64,000 nt of DNA from Streptomyces cinnamoneus (GTDB taxonomy: Bacteria; Actinomycetota; Actinomycetes; Streptomycetales; Streptomycetaceae), in contig NZ_BMVB01000005.1 in the NCBI RefSeq assembly GCF_014650495.1, forward strand, positions 1 through 64,000, read 5' to 3'. Below the pieces are notes generated by a model. That model was not told the origin of the DNA. It made no database searches and saw nothing but the letters and a program-made list of their open reading frames with translations. This document shows positions 32,388-41,534 of the stretch, piece by piece. A program made the translations under genes and the position numbers. Numbering within the stretch: the first letter of the stretch is position 1; each line of letters starts with the position of its first letter.

Positions 32388-35300
32388 ATGCCCACACCCC
32401 CGGCCCCAGCCCCGCCGCCCACGGCTGCGCCGCAGGCCACCGGCCCCGCCGAGCCGCTGCTGAGCGTCCTGGGCCCCATGTCGGTGCGTCACGGCGGAAG
32501 CACCCTCCCGCTCGGTCCGCAACGCCAACGGGCCTTGCTCGCCCTGCTGCTGATACGTCTGGGTCGCGTCGTGCCGACGGAGCTGCTCGTCGAGGAGCTC
32601 TGGGGCGAGAACCCGCCACGGCAGGCCGTCGCCGGTCTCCAGAGCCACCTTTCCCGTCTGCGGCGCGTCCTGGATCCGCTGGCCGGGCCGGGCCGCTCCC
32701 CGGTCCTGCGCCACCGCGCGCACGGCTACGTCCTGGAGCTCGACCCCGAACACGTCGACGTCTGCCGCTTCGAACGCCTGGTGACCGACGGCCGGCGGCT
32801 TCAGGAACGCGGCGACCCCGCCGCCGCGCTGGACCGGCTCGCCTCGGCACTGGCCCTGTGGCAGGGCACGCCGTACGCGGAGTTCGACAACCATCCGACG
32901 CTGTACGACGAAAGCACGCGGCTGGAACAGGTCCGGCTCACCGCACTGGAATCGCGGGCGGAGGCCGGGCTGGCCCTCGGAGGGGCGGCGGAGGTGGCTG
33001 CGGACCTGGACGCGGAGGTCCGCCGGCATCCCGCGCGCGAACGCCTCGTCGGTCATCTGATGACCGCGCTGTCGCGGCTGGGGCGGCAGGCCGAAGCCCT
33101 GGAGGTCTACGAACGGACCCGCGGCCACCTGTCCGAGAAGTTCGGCGTGGACACCACCGCCGAGCTCCGCCGGATCAGGACCGCCATCCTGCGCCAGGAG
33201 CCGGAGGCGGGCGGCCCCACCGCGGCACCGCACCCCGGACACCGGCAGCCCGCCGGGCCGGCCGTGACCACCGGGACGGACGACGACGCGGCGCGGCGCG
33301 CGGGCGCGGCCGGTGCGTCCGGTGGCGCGGGCGAGGCCGGGCTGCGGCCGGGACGCAGCGGCCGCAGCCGGGAGTGCGCCGGGGCGGAGCAGGCCGCCGA
33401 GGACGACGTCACCGCGACGTCCGGCCCGGCCGCGCGGCCGGCCGTGAGCTCGCCGTTCACCGGGCGCAGCCGGGAACTGCACGGCCTGACGACCACGGCG
33501 GCGTGCGCGCTCGCCGGTCACGGGCACGTGGCCGGCATCCTGGGCCCGGCCGGCGTCGGCAAGACCCGGCTGCTCCTGGAACTCGCCGCACGGCTGGAAG
33601 ACACCGCTGCGGGCCCGGACAGCACCTCCCTGGAGATGGTCTGGGGCCACTCCTTCCCCGGGGAGAGCGTCCCGCCCTACTGGCTGTGGACCCAGGTCCT
33701 GCGACGGCTCTCCACCACCCGCCCGGACGACTTCCGCCGCGCGGCGGAGCCGTTCGGCGCCCTGCTCGCCCCCCTGCTGCCCGAGCGCTCGGCCGTACCC
33801 GGCGCCGGAGCGGTCCCCGAGACCGACTGGGGCCGGGCCCGGTTCCTCCGCCACGACGCGGTCTGCGAAGTCCTGCTCGCCCTGGCCGGGCGGCATCCCC
33901 TCCTGCTGCTCCTGGAGGACCTGCACTGGGCCGACGCCGACTCGCTGGAACTGCTCCGGCTCCTGAGCGTCCGCCGCCAGAGCCACCCGCTGGGGATCGT
34001 GCTGACCGCCCGCGACTTCGAGGTCGACGCCGACCCCGCGCTGCGCCGGACGCTCTCCGAGATCCTCCGCGGCCCCGGCAGCGAGACCCTGCGGCTGGGC
34101 GGGCTGTCCCGGCAGGCCGTCGCCGCCCTGGTCGAGGCCCAGACCGGGCCCGGTGCGCACCCCGAGGTGATCGACGTGCTGCACCGACGCAGCCAGGGCA
34201 ACCCGTACTTCGTCATGCAGCTGCTCTCCCTCTTCGGCGACGCCCGCGGCCTGCACCGCCCCGACGCGGTGGAGGTCCTCCTGACCCGGGTGCCGACGGG
34301 CGTGCGCGAGACGCTGCACCAGCGGTTCGCCACGCTGCCCGAGTCCGTGCTCCGCGTGCTGCAGCGGTGCGCCGTCATCGGCACGGAGATCGACACCGAC
34401 CTGCTGCACAGCACCGCGGCCGCAGGCGAGGGCGTGGCCACCGCGGTGGAGACGGCGATCGCCGCCGGGCTGCTCGGCGAGGACCCGCAGCGCCCCGGCA
34501 GGCTCCACTTCACCCACGCCCTGGTCCAGGAGACGCTCACCGACGGCCTCGCGCGCGAGGAGCGGCAACGCCTGCACGCCACGGTCGCCGCGGCGCTGTG
34601 CGACGCCCGCGGTCACGCGGGTGCCGGGGACGAGGAGACCGAGCGGGTCGCCCACCACACCTGGCACGCCATGGGTGCGGTTCCCTCCCGGCAGGCACTC
34701 CCCCGGCTGCTGCGCGCGGCCGAACACGCCGAGCAGCACTGGGCGTACGAGCGGGTCGAGACGTGGCTGCGCCGGGCCCTGCACCGGGTCGCCCTCCTGC
34801 CCTGCGACGATCCGTCGACCGTGCGCCTGGAACAGCGGCTGCACATCCAGCTCGGCCAGGTGCTGGCCACCACCCGCGGCTACGGCCACCCCGAGGCCGA
34901 GTCCCACCTCGCCCGCGGCCGGAACCTCAGCGCGGCCACGCGTGCCCCCGAGGACCCGTCCGTGCTGTGGGCCCTGTGCGCGGCGTTCCTGGTCACCGGC
35001 CGCTACGACGCCTCCCGCACGTTCTCCGGCCTGTTGTGGGAGATCGCGCACCGGACGGGCGATCCCGTGGCGGTGCTGGGGGCGGCCTACGGTGAGGGGA
35101 TCGTCCTGCACGTCCGCGGCCGCCTGCCCCAGGCGCTCGCCCAGCTGGAGCACGGTGTCGCGATGGCGGACCGCTTCGCCGGTGAGGGCCATTCGCTGGC
35201 GCGCACCTTCCAGCACGACCCGCGCGTCTCGTGCCGTTCCTACGACGCCTTCACCCACTGGCTCCTGGGCGACCAGCAGACCGCGGGGAAGCGCCGGCAG

Positions 35301-35783
35301 GAGCTGTTGCACCTGACCGCGTTCGAGAGCAGGCCCTCCGACCGGTCCTTCGCCCTGTACGTGGACGCCGTTCTGGCCGCGTGGGAGGGTGACGCGGCCA
35401 CGGCGCGGGCCGCCGGCGCCGAGGGCGCCCGCCTGGCGGGCGAACACGGTCTGCGCTACTGGAAGGCCATGCTCGGCCTGCTCGAAGGGTGGGGCCTGGC
35501 CTTCTCGGGTCGCGAGGACGACGGCCTGTCCCTGATGCAGGCGTCGCTGGGCGAACTGGGCGACTGCAAAACGTACCTGCGCCACCCGCTGCACCTGGGC
35601 CTGCTCGGCCAGGCCCAGCACCACGCCGGCCGGGTGGAGGACGCGAGGGCGACCTTCCGCACCCTGCTCGCCGCCGTGGAGCAGCGCCGGGAACGGGTCT
35701 ACCTGCACGAGGCCCTGCCCACCGCTCCGCTTCTCCACGACCTTCTGGGAAGCAGCGCGGTGGAGGCCGTGAGGGCCGGGTGA
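32388..35783 (+). CDS. Large SARP/AfsR-like regulator with ATPase and TPR-like domains
   Basis: The 1131-residue protein has a winged-helix DNA-binding domain (LGPQRQRALLALLLIRLGRVVP and LQSHLSRLRRVLD, about residues 25-120), a BTAD domain (about 125-270), a low-complexity Ala/Gly linker (about 280-350), an ATPase with Walker A GPAGVGKTRLLLEL near 385 and Walker B LLLLLEDLHWADADS near 505, and a long helical TPR-like C-terminus. The start at 32388 has GGTAGGGG upstream. It is divergent from the shorter SARP gene. It probably activates clavam genes, perhaps together with that protein. Longer readings from upstream are spurious. No TTA codon was seen. Confidence 0.88.
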   Translation: MPTPPAPAPPPTAAPQATGPAEPLLSVLGPMSVRHGGSTLPLGPQRQRALLALLLIRLGRVVPTELLVEELWGENPPRQAVAGLQSHLSRLRRVLDPLAGPGRSPVLRHRAHGYVLELDPEHVDVCRFERLVTDGRRLQERGDPAAALDRLASALALWQGTPYAEFDNHPTLYDESTRLEQVRLTALESRAEAGLALGGAAEVAADLDAEVRRHPARERLVGHLMTALSRLGRQAEALEVYERTRGHLSEKFGVDTTAELRRIRTAILRQEPEAGGPTAAPHPGHRQPAGPAVTTGTDDDAARRAGAAGASGGAGEAGLRPGRSGRSRECAGAEQAAEDDVTATSGPAARPAVSSPFTGRSRELHGLTTTAACALAGHGHVAGILGPAGVGKTRLLLELAARLEDTAAGPDSTSLEMVWGHSFPGESVPPYWLWTQVLRRLSTTRPDDFRRAAEPFGALLAPLLPERSAVPGAGAVPETDWGRARFLRHDAVCEVLLALAGRHPLLLLLEDLHWADADSLELLRLLSVRRQSHPLGIVLTARDFEVDADPALRRTLSEILRGPGSETLRLGGLSRQAVAALVEAQTGPGAHPEVIDVLHRRSQGNPYFVMQLLSLFGDARGLHRPDAVEVLLTRVPTGVRETLHQRFATLPESVLRVLQRCAVIGTEIDTDLLHSTAAAGEGVATAVETAIAAGLLGEDPQRPGRLHFTHALVQETLTDGLAREERQRLHATVAAALCDARGHAGAGDEETERVAHHTWHAMGAVPSRQALPRLLRAAEHAEQHWAYERVETWLRRALHRVALLPCDDPSTVRLEQRLHIQLGQVLATTRGYGHPEAESHLARGRNLSAATRAPEDPSVLWALCAAFLVTGRYDASRTFSGLLWEIAHRTGDPVAVLGAAYGEGIVLHVRGRLPQALAQLEHGVAMADRFAGEGHSLARTFQHDPRVSCRSYDAFTHWLLGDQQTAGKRRQELLHLTAFESRPSDRSFALYVDAVLAAWEGDAATARAAGAEGARLAGEHGLRYWKAMLGLLEGWGLAFSGREDDGLSLMQASLGELGDCKTYLRHPLHLGLLGQAQHHAGRVEDARATFRTLLAAVEQRRERVYLHEALPTAPLLHDLLGSSAVEAVRAG

Positions 35784-35803
35784 GCGTGGGCGGCACGCCC
35801 GGA

Positions 35804-35829
35804 GGGGCCCCGGCTCCGGCCGGGGCCCC
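35804..35829. terminator. Bidirectional terminator between SARP and copA
   Basis: GGGGCCCCGGC at 35804-35814 pairs perfectly with GCCGGGGCCCC at 35819-35829 around a TCCG loop. The 11-bp GC stem sits between the convergent stops of the large SARP gene (35783) and copA (35856) and can serve both transcripts. Confidence 0.85.
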
Positions 35830-35855
35830 CTCAGTGGGCGTAACGGGGCGCCGGC

Positions 35856-38126
35856 CTAGGTGAAGCGCCGGAGCCGCAGGCTGTTGGTGACGACGAAGAC
35901 GGAGGAGAAGGCCATCGCCGCACCGGCGATCATCGGGTTGAGCATGCCGGCCGCCGCGAGGGGAAGGGCGGCGATGTTGTAGCCGAAGGCCCAGAAGAGG
36001 TTGCCCTTGATGGTGCCCAGGGTGCGGCGGGAGAGGCGGATGGCGTCGGCGGCCACGAGGAGGTCGCCGCGGACGAGGGTGAGGTCGCCGGCCTCGATGG
36101 CGGCGTCGGTGCCGGTGCCCATCGCCAGGCCGAGGTCGGCGGTGGCCAGGGCGGCGGCGTCGTTGACGCCGTCGCCGACCATGGCGACCGTACGGCCCTC
36201 GGCCTGCAGGCGGGTGACGACGTCGACCTTGTCCTGCGGAAGGACCTCGGCGATGACCTCGTCGATGCCCACCTCGCGGGCGACGGCCTCGGCGACGGCC
36301 TTGTTGTCACCGGTCAGCAGGACGGGCGTCAGGCCCAGGCGGCGCAGCTCGGCGACGGCGCGGGCGCTGGTGTCCTTGACGGCGTCGGCGACGGTGAGGA
36401 CGCCGCGGGCCTCTCCGTCCCAGGCGACGGCCACGGCGGTGCGCCCCTGGTCCTCGGCGGCGGCCTTGGCGGCCGCGAGGGGGGCGGGCAGCTCGATGAA
36501 CCACTCCGCCAGGAGCTTCTCCCGGCCGACGATGACCGCGTGTCCTTCGACGACGCCCTGTACGCCCAGGCCGGCGACGTTCTCGAAGGTCTCGGGGGTG
36601 GGCAGGGCGCCGGTGCGGGCGGCGGCGCCGTCGGCGACGGCGCGGGCGACGGGGTGCTCGGAGGCGTGCTCCAGCGCGCCGGCCAGCCGCAGCAGCTCCT
36701 GCTCGGTGACGCCGGGGGCGGTGACGACCTCGTGGAGGGCCATCTTGCCGGTGGTGACGGTGCCGGTCTTGTCCAGGACGACAGTGTCGACGCGGCGCGT
36801 GGACTCCAGCACCTCGGGGCCCTTGATGAGGATGCCCAGCTGGGCGCCGCGGCCGGTGCCGACCATGAGGGCGGTGGGCGTGGCCAGGCCCAGGGCACAG
36901 GGGCAGGCGATGATGAGGACGGCCACGGCGGCGGTGAACGCGGCGGTGGCGTCGCCGGTCACGAACAGCCACGTGAGCAGCGTGCCGAGGGCGATGAGCA
37001 GGACGACGGGGACGAACACGCCGGAGATGCGGTCGGCCAGGCGCTGCACGGCGGCCTTGCCGTTCTGGGCGTCCTCCACGAGCCGGGCCATGCGGGCGAG
37101 CTGGGTGTCGGCGCCGACGCGGGTGACCTGTACGACCAGGCGGCCGGAGGTGTTGACGGTCGCGCCGGTGACCGCGTCGCCGCGGGTGACGTCCACGGGC
37201 ACGGACTCGCCGGTGAGCATGGAGGCGTCGACGGCTGAGCTGCCCTCGACGACGGTGCCGTCGGTGGCGATCTTCTCGCCGGGCCGTACGACGAAGCGGT
37301 CGCCGACCGCCAGCTCCCCCACGGGGATGCGCACTTCGCGTCCGCCGCGCAGCACGGTCACGTCCTTGGCGCCCAGTTCGAACAGGGCGCGCAGGGCGGC
37401 GCCGGCCTTGCGCTTGGACTTCGCCTCCAGGTAGCGGCCGGCGAGGATGAACGTGGTCACGCCGGCGGCGGCCTCCAGGTAGATGGAGGAGGAGCCGTCC
37501 GCCCGGGAGATCGCGAAGTCGAAGCCGTGGCGCATGCCCGGCATGCCCGCGTGGCCGAAGAAGAGGGCCCACAGCGACCAGCCGAGTGCGGCGAGCGTGC
37601 CGATGGACACCAGCGTGTCCATGGTCGCGGCACCGTGCCGGGCGTTGGTCCACGCCGCCCGGTGGAAGGGCAGGGCGCCCCACACCACGACCGGGGCGGC
37701 CAGCGTCAGGGACAGCCACTGCCAGTTGTCGAACTGCAGCGGCGGCACCATCGCCATGAGCACCACCGGCAGGGAGAGGAGCAGCGACACCAGCAGTCGC
37801 TGCCGGAGCGCCCCGGCCTCGTCGTCCTCCGGGCCGTCACCCGGGGCGGTCGTCTCGTCCCGGGCGGCCGGCCGGGCCGGCTCCTGTGCCGTGTAGCCGG
37901 TCTTTTCGACGGTGGCGACGAGGTCGGCGACCTCGGTGCCCGGCCCGTAGGCGACCTTCGCCTTCTCGGTGGCGAAGTTGACCGTCGCCGTGACGCCGTC
38001 CATGCGGTTGAGCTTCTTCTCGATGCGGGCGGCGCACGAGGCGCAGGTCATGCCGCCTATGGAGAGCTCGACTTCGGAGGCGGGCGCGGCGGGGACCGCG
38101 GCCTGCTCGGGGGCGATGCTGGTCAT
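35856..38126 (-). CDS. copA: Copper-exporting P1B-type ATPase
   Basis: The 756-residue protein has an N-terminal heavy-metal domain with GMTCASC near residue 25, eight predicted membrane helices, the actuator TGES, the transmembrane metal site CPC in [12 protein letters not shown], the phosphorylation site DKTGT, the SEHP motif and GDGVND. These mark a Cu(I)-exporting ATPase of the cytoplasmic membrane. It follows copZ by 97 bp, and that gap contains a CsoR-like palindrome. GGAG precedes ATG 38126. It is housekeeping-type metal resistance, not tied to the antibiotic clusters. Confidence 0.95.
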   Translation of the reverse strand: MTSIAPEQAAVPAAPASEVELSIGGMTCASCAARIEKKLNRMDGVTATVNFATEKAKVAYGPGTEVADLVATVEKTGYTAQEPARPAARDETTAPGDGPEDDEAGALRQRLLVSLLLSLPVVLMAMVPPLQFDNWQWLSLTLAAPVVVWGALPFHRAAWTNARHGAATMDTLVSIGTLAALGWSLWALFFGHAGMPGMRHGFDFAISRADGSSSIYLEAAAGVTTFILAGRYLEAKSKRKAGAALRALFELGAKDVTVLRGGREVRIPVGELAVGDRFVVRPGEKIATDGTVVEGSSAVDASMLTGESVPVDVTRGDAVTGATVNTSGRLVVQVTRVGADTQLARMARLVEDAQNGKAAVQRLADRISGVFVPVVLLIALGTLLTWLFVTGDATAAFTAAVAVLIIACPCALGLATPTALMVGTGRGAQLGILIKGPEVLESTRRVDTVVLDKTGTVTTGKMALHEVVTAPGVTEQELLRLAGALEHASEHPVARAVADGAAARTGALPTPETFENVAGLGVQGVVEGHAVIVGREKLLAEWFIELPAPLAAAKAAAEDQGRTAVAVAWDGEARGVLTVADAVKDTSARAVAELRRLGLTPVLLTGDNKAVAEAVAREVGIDEVIAEVLPQDKVDVVTRLQAEGRTVAMVGDGVNDAAALATADLGLAMGTGTDAAIEAGDLTLVRGDLLVAADAIRLSRRTLGTIKGNLFWAFGYNIAALPLAAAGMLNPMIAGAAMAFSSVFVVTNSLRLRRFT

Positions 38127-38196
38127 GGGGTGGCTCCAGGGGGGAGGGCCGGGCCGTGCGGCGTCCCTATCAGGGGAGCGGCACGGCCGGCGCGGA

Positions 38197-38213
38197 ATAC
38201 CGGGAGGGGGTAT
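38197..38213. promoter_or_regulatory. CsoR-like operator before copA
   Basis: ATACCGGGAGGGGGTAT has the ATACC...GGTAT ends and G/C core typical of copper-repressor CsoR sites. It lies between copZ and copA, so copA may have its own copper-induced promoter as well as read-through from copZ. Confidence 0.65.
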
Positions 38214-38223
38214 GGGTCGGGTC

Positions 38224-38454
38224 TCAGGCGCGGCCGGCGAGCTCGTAGCCCGCCTCGTCCACGGCGGCGCGCACGGCCTCGTCGTCCAGCGGGCCGGCGG
38301 AGGCCACGGTGACCAGGCCGGTGGCGGCCACGGCCTGGACGGACGTCACTCCGGCGATCACGGAGAGCTCCTGAGCGACCGAGCCCTCGCAGTGGCTGCA
38401 GGTCATGCCGGTCACCTTGTAGACGGTGGTGATGCCGTTCGTCGGGGAGGTCAT
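38224..38454 (-). CDS. copZ: Copper chaperone CopZ (heavy-metal-associated domain)
   Basis: The 76-residue single-domain protein carries GMTCSHC near residue 17, the Cu(I)-binding CxxC of HMA proteins, and a VDEAGYEL C-terminal strand. It delivers Cu(I) to CopA, encoded directly downstream. A longer in-frame start at 38490 exists, but ATG 38454 has a GGAAG ribosome site and gives the normal family length. Confidence 0.93.
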   Translation of the reverse strand: MTSPTNGITTVYKVTGMTCSHCEGSVAQELSVIAGVTSVQAVAATGLVTVASAGPLDDEAVRAAVDEAGYELAGRA

Positions 38455-38536
38455 GGTTGCTTCCTTCAGGACGTATGCGGTGGCTTGCACAGGGGGTCCG
38501 GGGTGGCTCCCGGCGTCTCCTGACGTGAAGAACCAT

Positions 38537-38553
38537 ATACCCCCCAGGGGTAT
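38537..38553. promoter_or_regulatory. CsoR-like operator before copZ
   Basis: ATACCCCCCAGGGGTAT, a near-perfect palindrome, lies about 85 bp upstream of the copZ start. It matches the CsoR consensus of actinobacterial copper genes and resembles the second site at 38197-38213. CsoR itself is not in the window. Confidence 0.75.
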
Positions 38554-38600
38554 TCCGGAAGGCGGGGCGCACGGCCGGGGCCGGGCCGGTCGCGGGGCCG

Positions 38601-38617
38601 TATCGTTGCGACGCGTG
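38601..38617 (+). promoter_or_regulatory. Probable leaderless promoter of the SDR gene
   Basis: TATCGT at 38601-38606 resembles a -10 box and ends eight bases before GTG 38615, with no ribosome-binding site between them. This geometry suggests the transcript begins at the start codon. Confidence 0.45.
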
Positions 38618-39556
38618 AACCTTCATGTCGTCATAGGATTCGGGCCCGCCGGAGCGGCCACCGCCCGGCTGCTTGCCGGAGCGGGCCATTCCGTACGGGT
38701 CGTCACCACGTCGGGCCGCAGCCCGGAACCCGGCATCGAGCACGTCGCGTGCGACGCGTCGGACAGCGAGCGGCTGACCGCGGCCGTGCGGGGCGCGACC
38801 GCGATCCACCACTGCGCCGCGCCGCCCTACCACCGCTGGGCGAACGCATGGCAGCCACTGGCCTCGTCGGTCTGCGCGGCGGCCGAGGCGACCGGGGCCG
38901 TCCTGGTGATGCTGGGCAACCTCTACGGCTACGGTCCGGTGGACGGCCCCCTGACCGAGGAGCTGCCGCTCGCGGCGACCGGCCGCAAGGGGCGGGTGCG
39001 CGCCGCCGCGTGGGAGCAGGCGCGGAAGCTGCACGAGCAGGGCCGCATCAGGGCGGTCGAGGTGCGGGCCTCGGACTTCTTCGGGCCCGGCGTGACCGAC
39101 GGCGGGCACCTCGCCGCACGGGCCGTGCCCCGGCTGCTGCGCGGCAAGCCGGTCTCCGTGCTCGGGGATCCGGACGCGCCGCACAGCTGGACCTATCTGC
39201 CCGATGTGGCCAGGGCTCTGGTCGAGGTCGCGGGCGAGGAACGGGCCTGGGGGCGCCCCTGGCACGTTCCGACGGAGCCCGCGCTGTCCACCCGGCAGAT
39301 GGTCGACCGCCTTGCGGCCCGGTCGGGAACGGGGCCCGTCGCGGTGCGCCGGCTGTCGCCGGCCGTGCTGGGCGTCGCGTCGGTGTTCTCCCCGCTGATC
39401 CGCGAACTGAAGGAGATCCGCTACCAGTTCGACCGGCCGTTCGTCGTCGATTCGAGCGCCTACGAAGCCGCGTTCGCCGTACGGGCCACGCCCGTCGACG
39501 AGCAGGTCGGGGCAACGGTGGAGTGGTGGCGTGCGCGAGCGGCCACCACCGGCTGA
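38615..39556 (+). CDS. NAD-dependent epimerase/dehydratase-family protein (SDR)
   Basis: The 313-residue protein begins with a Rossmann nucleotide-binding loop, VVIGFGPAGAATARLLAGAG, and has GNLYGYGPVDG, FFGPGVTDGG and HSWTYLPDVARAL, which are typical of extended SDR epimerases. The canonical YxxxK pair is not evident (AAAWEQARK stands in its place), so catalysis may be altered. The start is GTG 38615, apparently leaderless. It stands alone between the copper genes and the beta-lactam resistance island. Its substrate cannot be predicted. Confidence 0.78.
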   Translation: MNLHVVIGFGPAGAATARLLAGAGHSVRVVTTSGRSPEPGIEHVACDASDSERLTAAVRGATAIHHCAAPPYHRWANAWQPLASSVCAAAEATGAVLVMLGNLYGYGPVDGPLTEELPLAATGRKGRVRAAAWEQARKLHEQGRIRAVEVRASDFFGPGVTDGGHLAARAVPRLLRGKPVSVLGDPDAPHSWTYLPDVARALVEVAGEERAWGRPWHVPTEPALSTRQMVDRLAARSGTGPVAVRRLSPAVLGVASVFSPLIRELKEIRYQFDRPFVVDSSAYEAAFAVRATPVDEQVGATVEWWRARAATTG

Positions 39557-39605
39557 CACTCGGCGCCGGCGGGACGGGGGCTGACCGACGGCGAGCGCGG
39601 CCGCG

Positions 39606-40496
39606 TCAGTCGAGGCGGGCGCGGAGTGCGTCGACGGCGATGCGGGCGGCGGTGCCGATGACGGCGTCGGCCGGCGGAAGGACGGCGGCGGGGCTGGCGG
39701 CTCGGGTGAACACCGCCACGGCGTAACGCCCGCCGTCCGGGTACTCGACGACCCCGACTTCGTTGCGGACGGTGGGCAGGCTGCCGGTCTTGCCGGCGAC
39801 GTGGACGTCGTCGAAGGGGAAACCGGAGGCCAGGCGGTGGGGCCAGACCTGCAGCCCCATCAGCCGGCGCATCGCGGCGGCGTGTTCGGGGGCACACGCC
39901 TCGTCCCGCCAGATCGCGCCGAGCAGGCGGGTCATGTCGCGTGGGGTGCTGCGGTTCGTGGCGGCGGGGTCGAGCACGCGCAGCCCGGCGACGACGCGGG
40001 GGTCGGCCAGCGCCTGGGGGCCGCCGGGGCCGGTGTCTTCCTTGAGGAGGGCGAGGAATGCGCCGAAGGTGTGAACCGCGTGGGTGCGGGTGAGGCCCAG
40101 GCGCCGGGTGGTGTGGTTGACGGCGTCCAGGCCGACGCGGTCGAGGAGGAGGTCGGCGGCCGTGTTGTCGCTGACGGCCATCATCAGGTAGGCGGCGTCG
40201 CGCAGGGACAGGCGGGTCTCGTCCAGCATGGCGGCGAGTCCGGTGGGGCCGGGTGTGCGGCCGTGCGGCGGGCACACGGTCTGCTCGGAGAGGTCCAGCA
40301 GGCCGGCCTCCGCCTGCTGGTGAAGGGCCACGAGCAGGCAGAGCTTGTGCACGCTGGCGGTGACGACCGGCTGGTCGGCGCCCGCGTCGATCTGGGCTCC
40401 GGAGTCGATGTCGACGGCGTGCAGCCAGCCGGTGACACCGGCCTCGGCGAAGGCGGCGCGGACGCGGCTGCGGGTACGGGCCTTGGTCTCGGTCAT
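39606..40496 (-). CDS. blaB: BlaB-like serine penicillin-recognising protein
   Basis: The 296-residue protein resembles class A beta-lactamases: SVHK (SxxK, Ser48) in VVTASVHKLCLLV, SDN in MAVSDNTAADLLL, and KTG in VAGKTGSLPTV. No Glu-containing omega-loop motif (ExxLN) is visible, and there is no signal peptide, so it is unlikely to be an exported hydrolase. In Streptomyces cacaoi the LysR activator BlaA and the cytoplasmic penicillin-interacting protein BlaB control beta-lactamase induction. The arrangement here is the same: this start overlaps the LysR stop as ATGA (40493-40496), and the pair is divergent from the resistance genes. Confidence 0.8.
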   Translation of the reverse strand: MTETKARTRSRVRAAFAEAGVTGWLHAVDIDSGAQIDAGADQPVVTASVHKLCLLVALHQQAEAGLLDLSEQTVCPPHGRTPGPTGLAAMLDETRLSLRDAAYLMMAVSDNTAADLLLDRVGLDAVNHTTRRLGLTRTHAVHTFGAFLALLKEDTGPGGPQALADPRVVAGLRVLDPAATNRSTPRDMTRLLGAIWRDEACAPEHAAAMRRLMGLQVWPHRLASGFPFDDVHVAGKTGSLPTVRNEVGVVEYPDGGRYAVAVFTRAASPAAVLPPADAVIGTAARIAVDALRARLD

Positions 40497-41449
40497 ATCC
40501 AGTACTCCGCCGTCGGGCGCAGGTGCAGGGGGCTGGGGGGCAGGTCGCCGTCGGCTGCGGCCGTGACGGCGAGGGCGTCGGTGACGGTGTCGGCGAAGGC
40601 CAGGGCGGCGGCGTCACCGCGCCCCTTGGGCCAGGCGGCGGAGTGCCGCAGGGCCAGCGGGGCGCCGGTCAGCGGGCGCCAGGTGATGTCCGGGTCCTGG
40701 GTGGGGCCGGCGTCCCGCGGGCCGAAGGCGACGGCGCGGGAGGAGAGGATCAGGCCGCGGGTGAAGCTGGGGCCCTGCCCGTGGCGGACCGCGGCGGGGG
40801 TGTAGCCGTGCCGGGCGCAGGTGGTCAGCAGGTCGTCGTGCACGGCCGGGGCCTGGGTGCGGGGGAAGAGGATCAGGTCGTATCCGGTGAGGGCGGCCAG
40901 CGGAACCGTTCCGGCGCGGGCGGCCGGGGCGTGCCGGGGCAGCAGCACGCCCAGCTCGTGGCGCAGGACGGGGCCGAGCTCCAGCCCGGCGACGTCGCAG
41001 GGGTGACGTACGAGCCCCACGTCCAGGTCGTGCGAGGCGAGCCCGGCGAGCTGGTCGGCCGTGGGCAGTTCGTGCAGCTCCAGTTCCACCCCGCCGTGCT
41101 GCCGCTGGAAGCCGGCCAGGATCGCGGCGATGGTGTCGCCGGCGAGGTCGGGCGGCAGGGCGGCGCGCAGCAGCCCGCTGCGGCCCTCCCGGATGCGGCG
41201 GGCCGTCGCCGTCAGCGCCTCGGAGCGGGCCAGGATCTCGCGGGCCTCGTCCAGGAGCAGGGTGCCGCCTTTGGTGATCGTGACCTGCCGGCTGGTGCGC
41301 TCGAACAGGCGCACTCCCAGCTCGCGCTCCAGGCGCTGGATGCGCTGCGACAAGGGCGGCTGGGCCATGCCCAGACGCTGGGCGGCCCGGCCGAAATGTG
41401 ACTCTTCTGCAACAGCCACGAAGCACTGGAGGTGGCGTATCAGGTCCAC
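40493..41449 (-). CDS. blaA: LysR-type activator (BlaA-like)
   Basis: The 318-residue protein has an N-terminal LysR helix-turn-helix (FVAVAEESHFGRAAQRLGMAQ, then LSQRIQRLERELG, residues 10-45) and the LysR effector-binding domain. It starts with GTG 41449 and appears leaderless: TATAGT on the minus strand (41463-41458) ends eight bases upstream, with no ribosome site. It is encoded in an operon with the BlaB-like protein and is divergent from the penicillin-binding protein and beta-lactamase. It probably activates them when BlaB senses beta-lactam, a role taken from the S. cacaoi system. Confidence 0.88.
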   Translation of the reverse strand: MDLIRHLQCFVAVAEESHFGRAAQRLGMAQPPLSQRIQRLERELGVRLFERTSRQVTITKGGTLLLDEAREILARSEALTATARRIREGRSGLLRAALPPDLAGDTIAAILAGFQRQHGGVELELHELPTADQLAGLASHDLDVGLVRHPCDVAGLELGPVLRHELGVLLPRHAPAARAGTVPLAALTGYDLILFPRTQAPAVHDDLLTTCARHGYTPAAVRHGQGPSFTRGLILSSRAVAFGPRDAGPTQDPDITWRPLTGAPLALRHSAAWPKGRGDAAALAFADTVTDALAVTAAADGDLPPSPLHLRPTAEYWI

Positions 41450-41457
41450 GAGCAGGG

Positions 41458-41497
41458 ACTATATCGCAGGTTGATCGATCGGATATCGATATCGATC
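41458..41497. promoter_or_regulatory. Divergent blaA / PBP control region with LysR-type palindromes
   Basis: The 85-bp gap holds GATATCGATATC (41482-41493), a perfect palindrome, embedded in overlapping ATCGAT and GATCGATC elements from 41471 to 41497. The region is distinctly AT-richer than its surroundings. It has T-N11-A spacing as bound by LysR proteins, overlaps the expected -35 region of the leftward gene and ends about 38 bp before the rightward start. Confidence 0.7.
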
Positions 41498-41534
41498 TTG
41501 GACGGGCGGGCCGGGGTGCTGCTCTTCTCGGGGC

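Noticed and set aside
32076..35738. 1220-codon minus-strand frame opposite the large SARP gene
   Set aside because: Shadow of the SARP coding sequence; no domain content.
39606..40496. Second secreted class A beta-lactamase
   Set aside because: No signal peptide and no omega-loop Glu; the operon with a LysR gene fits a BlaB-type sensor better.
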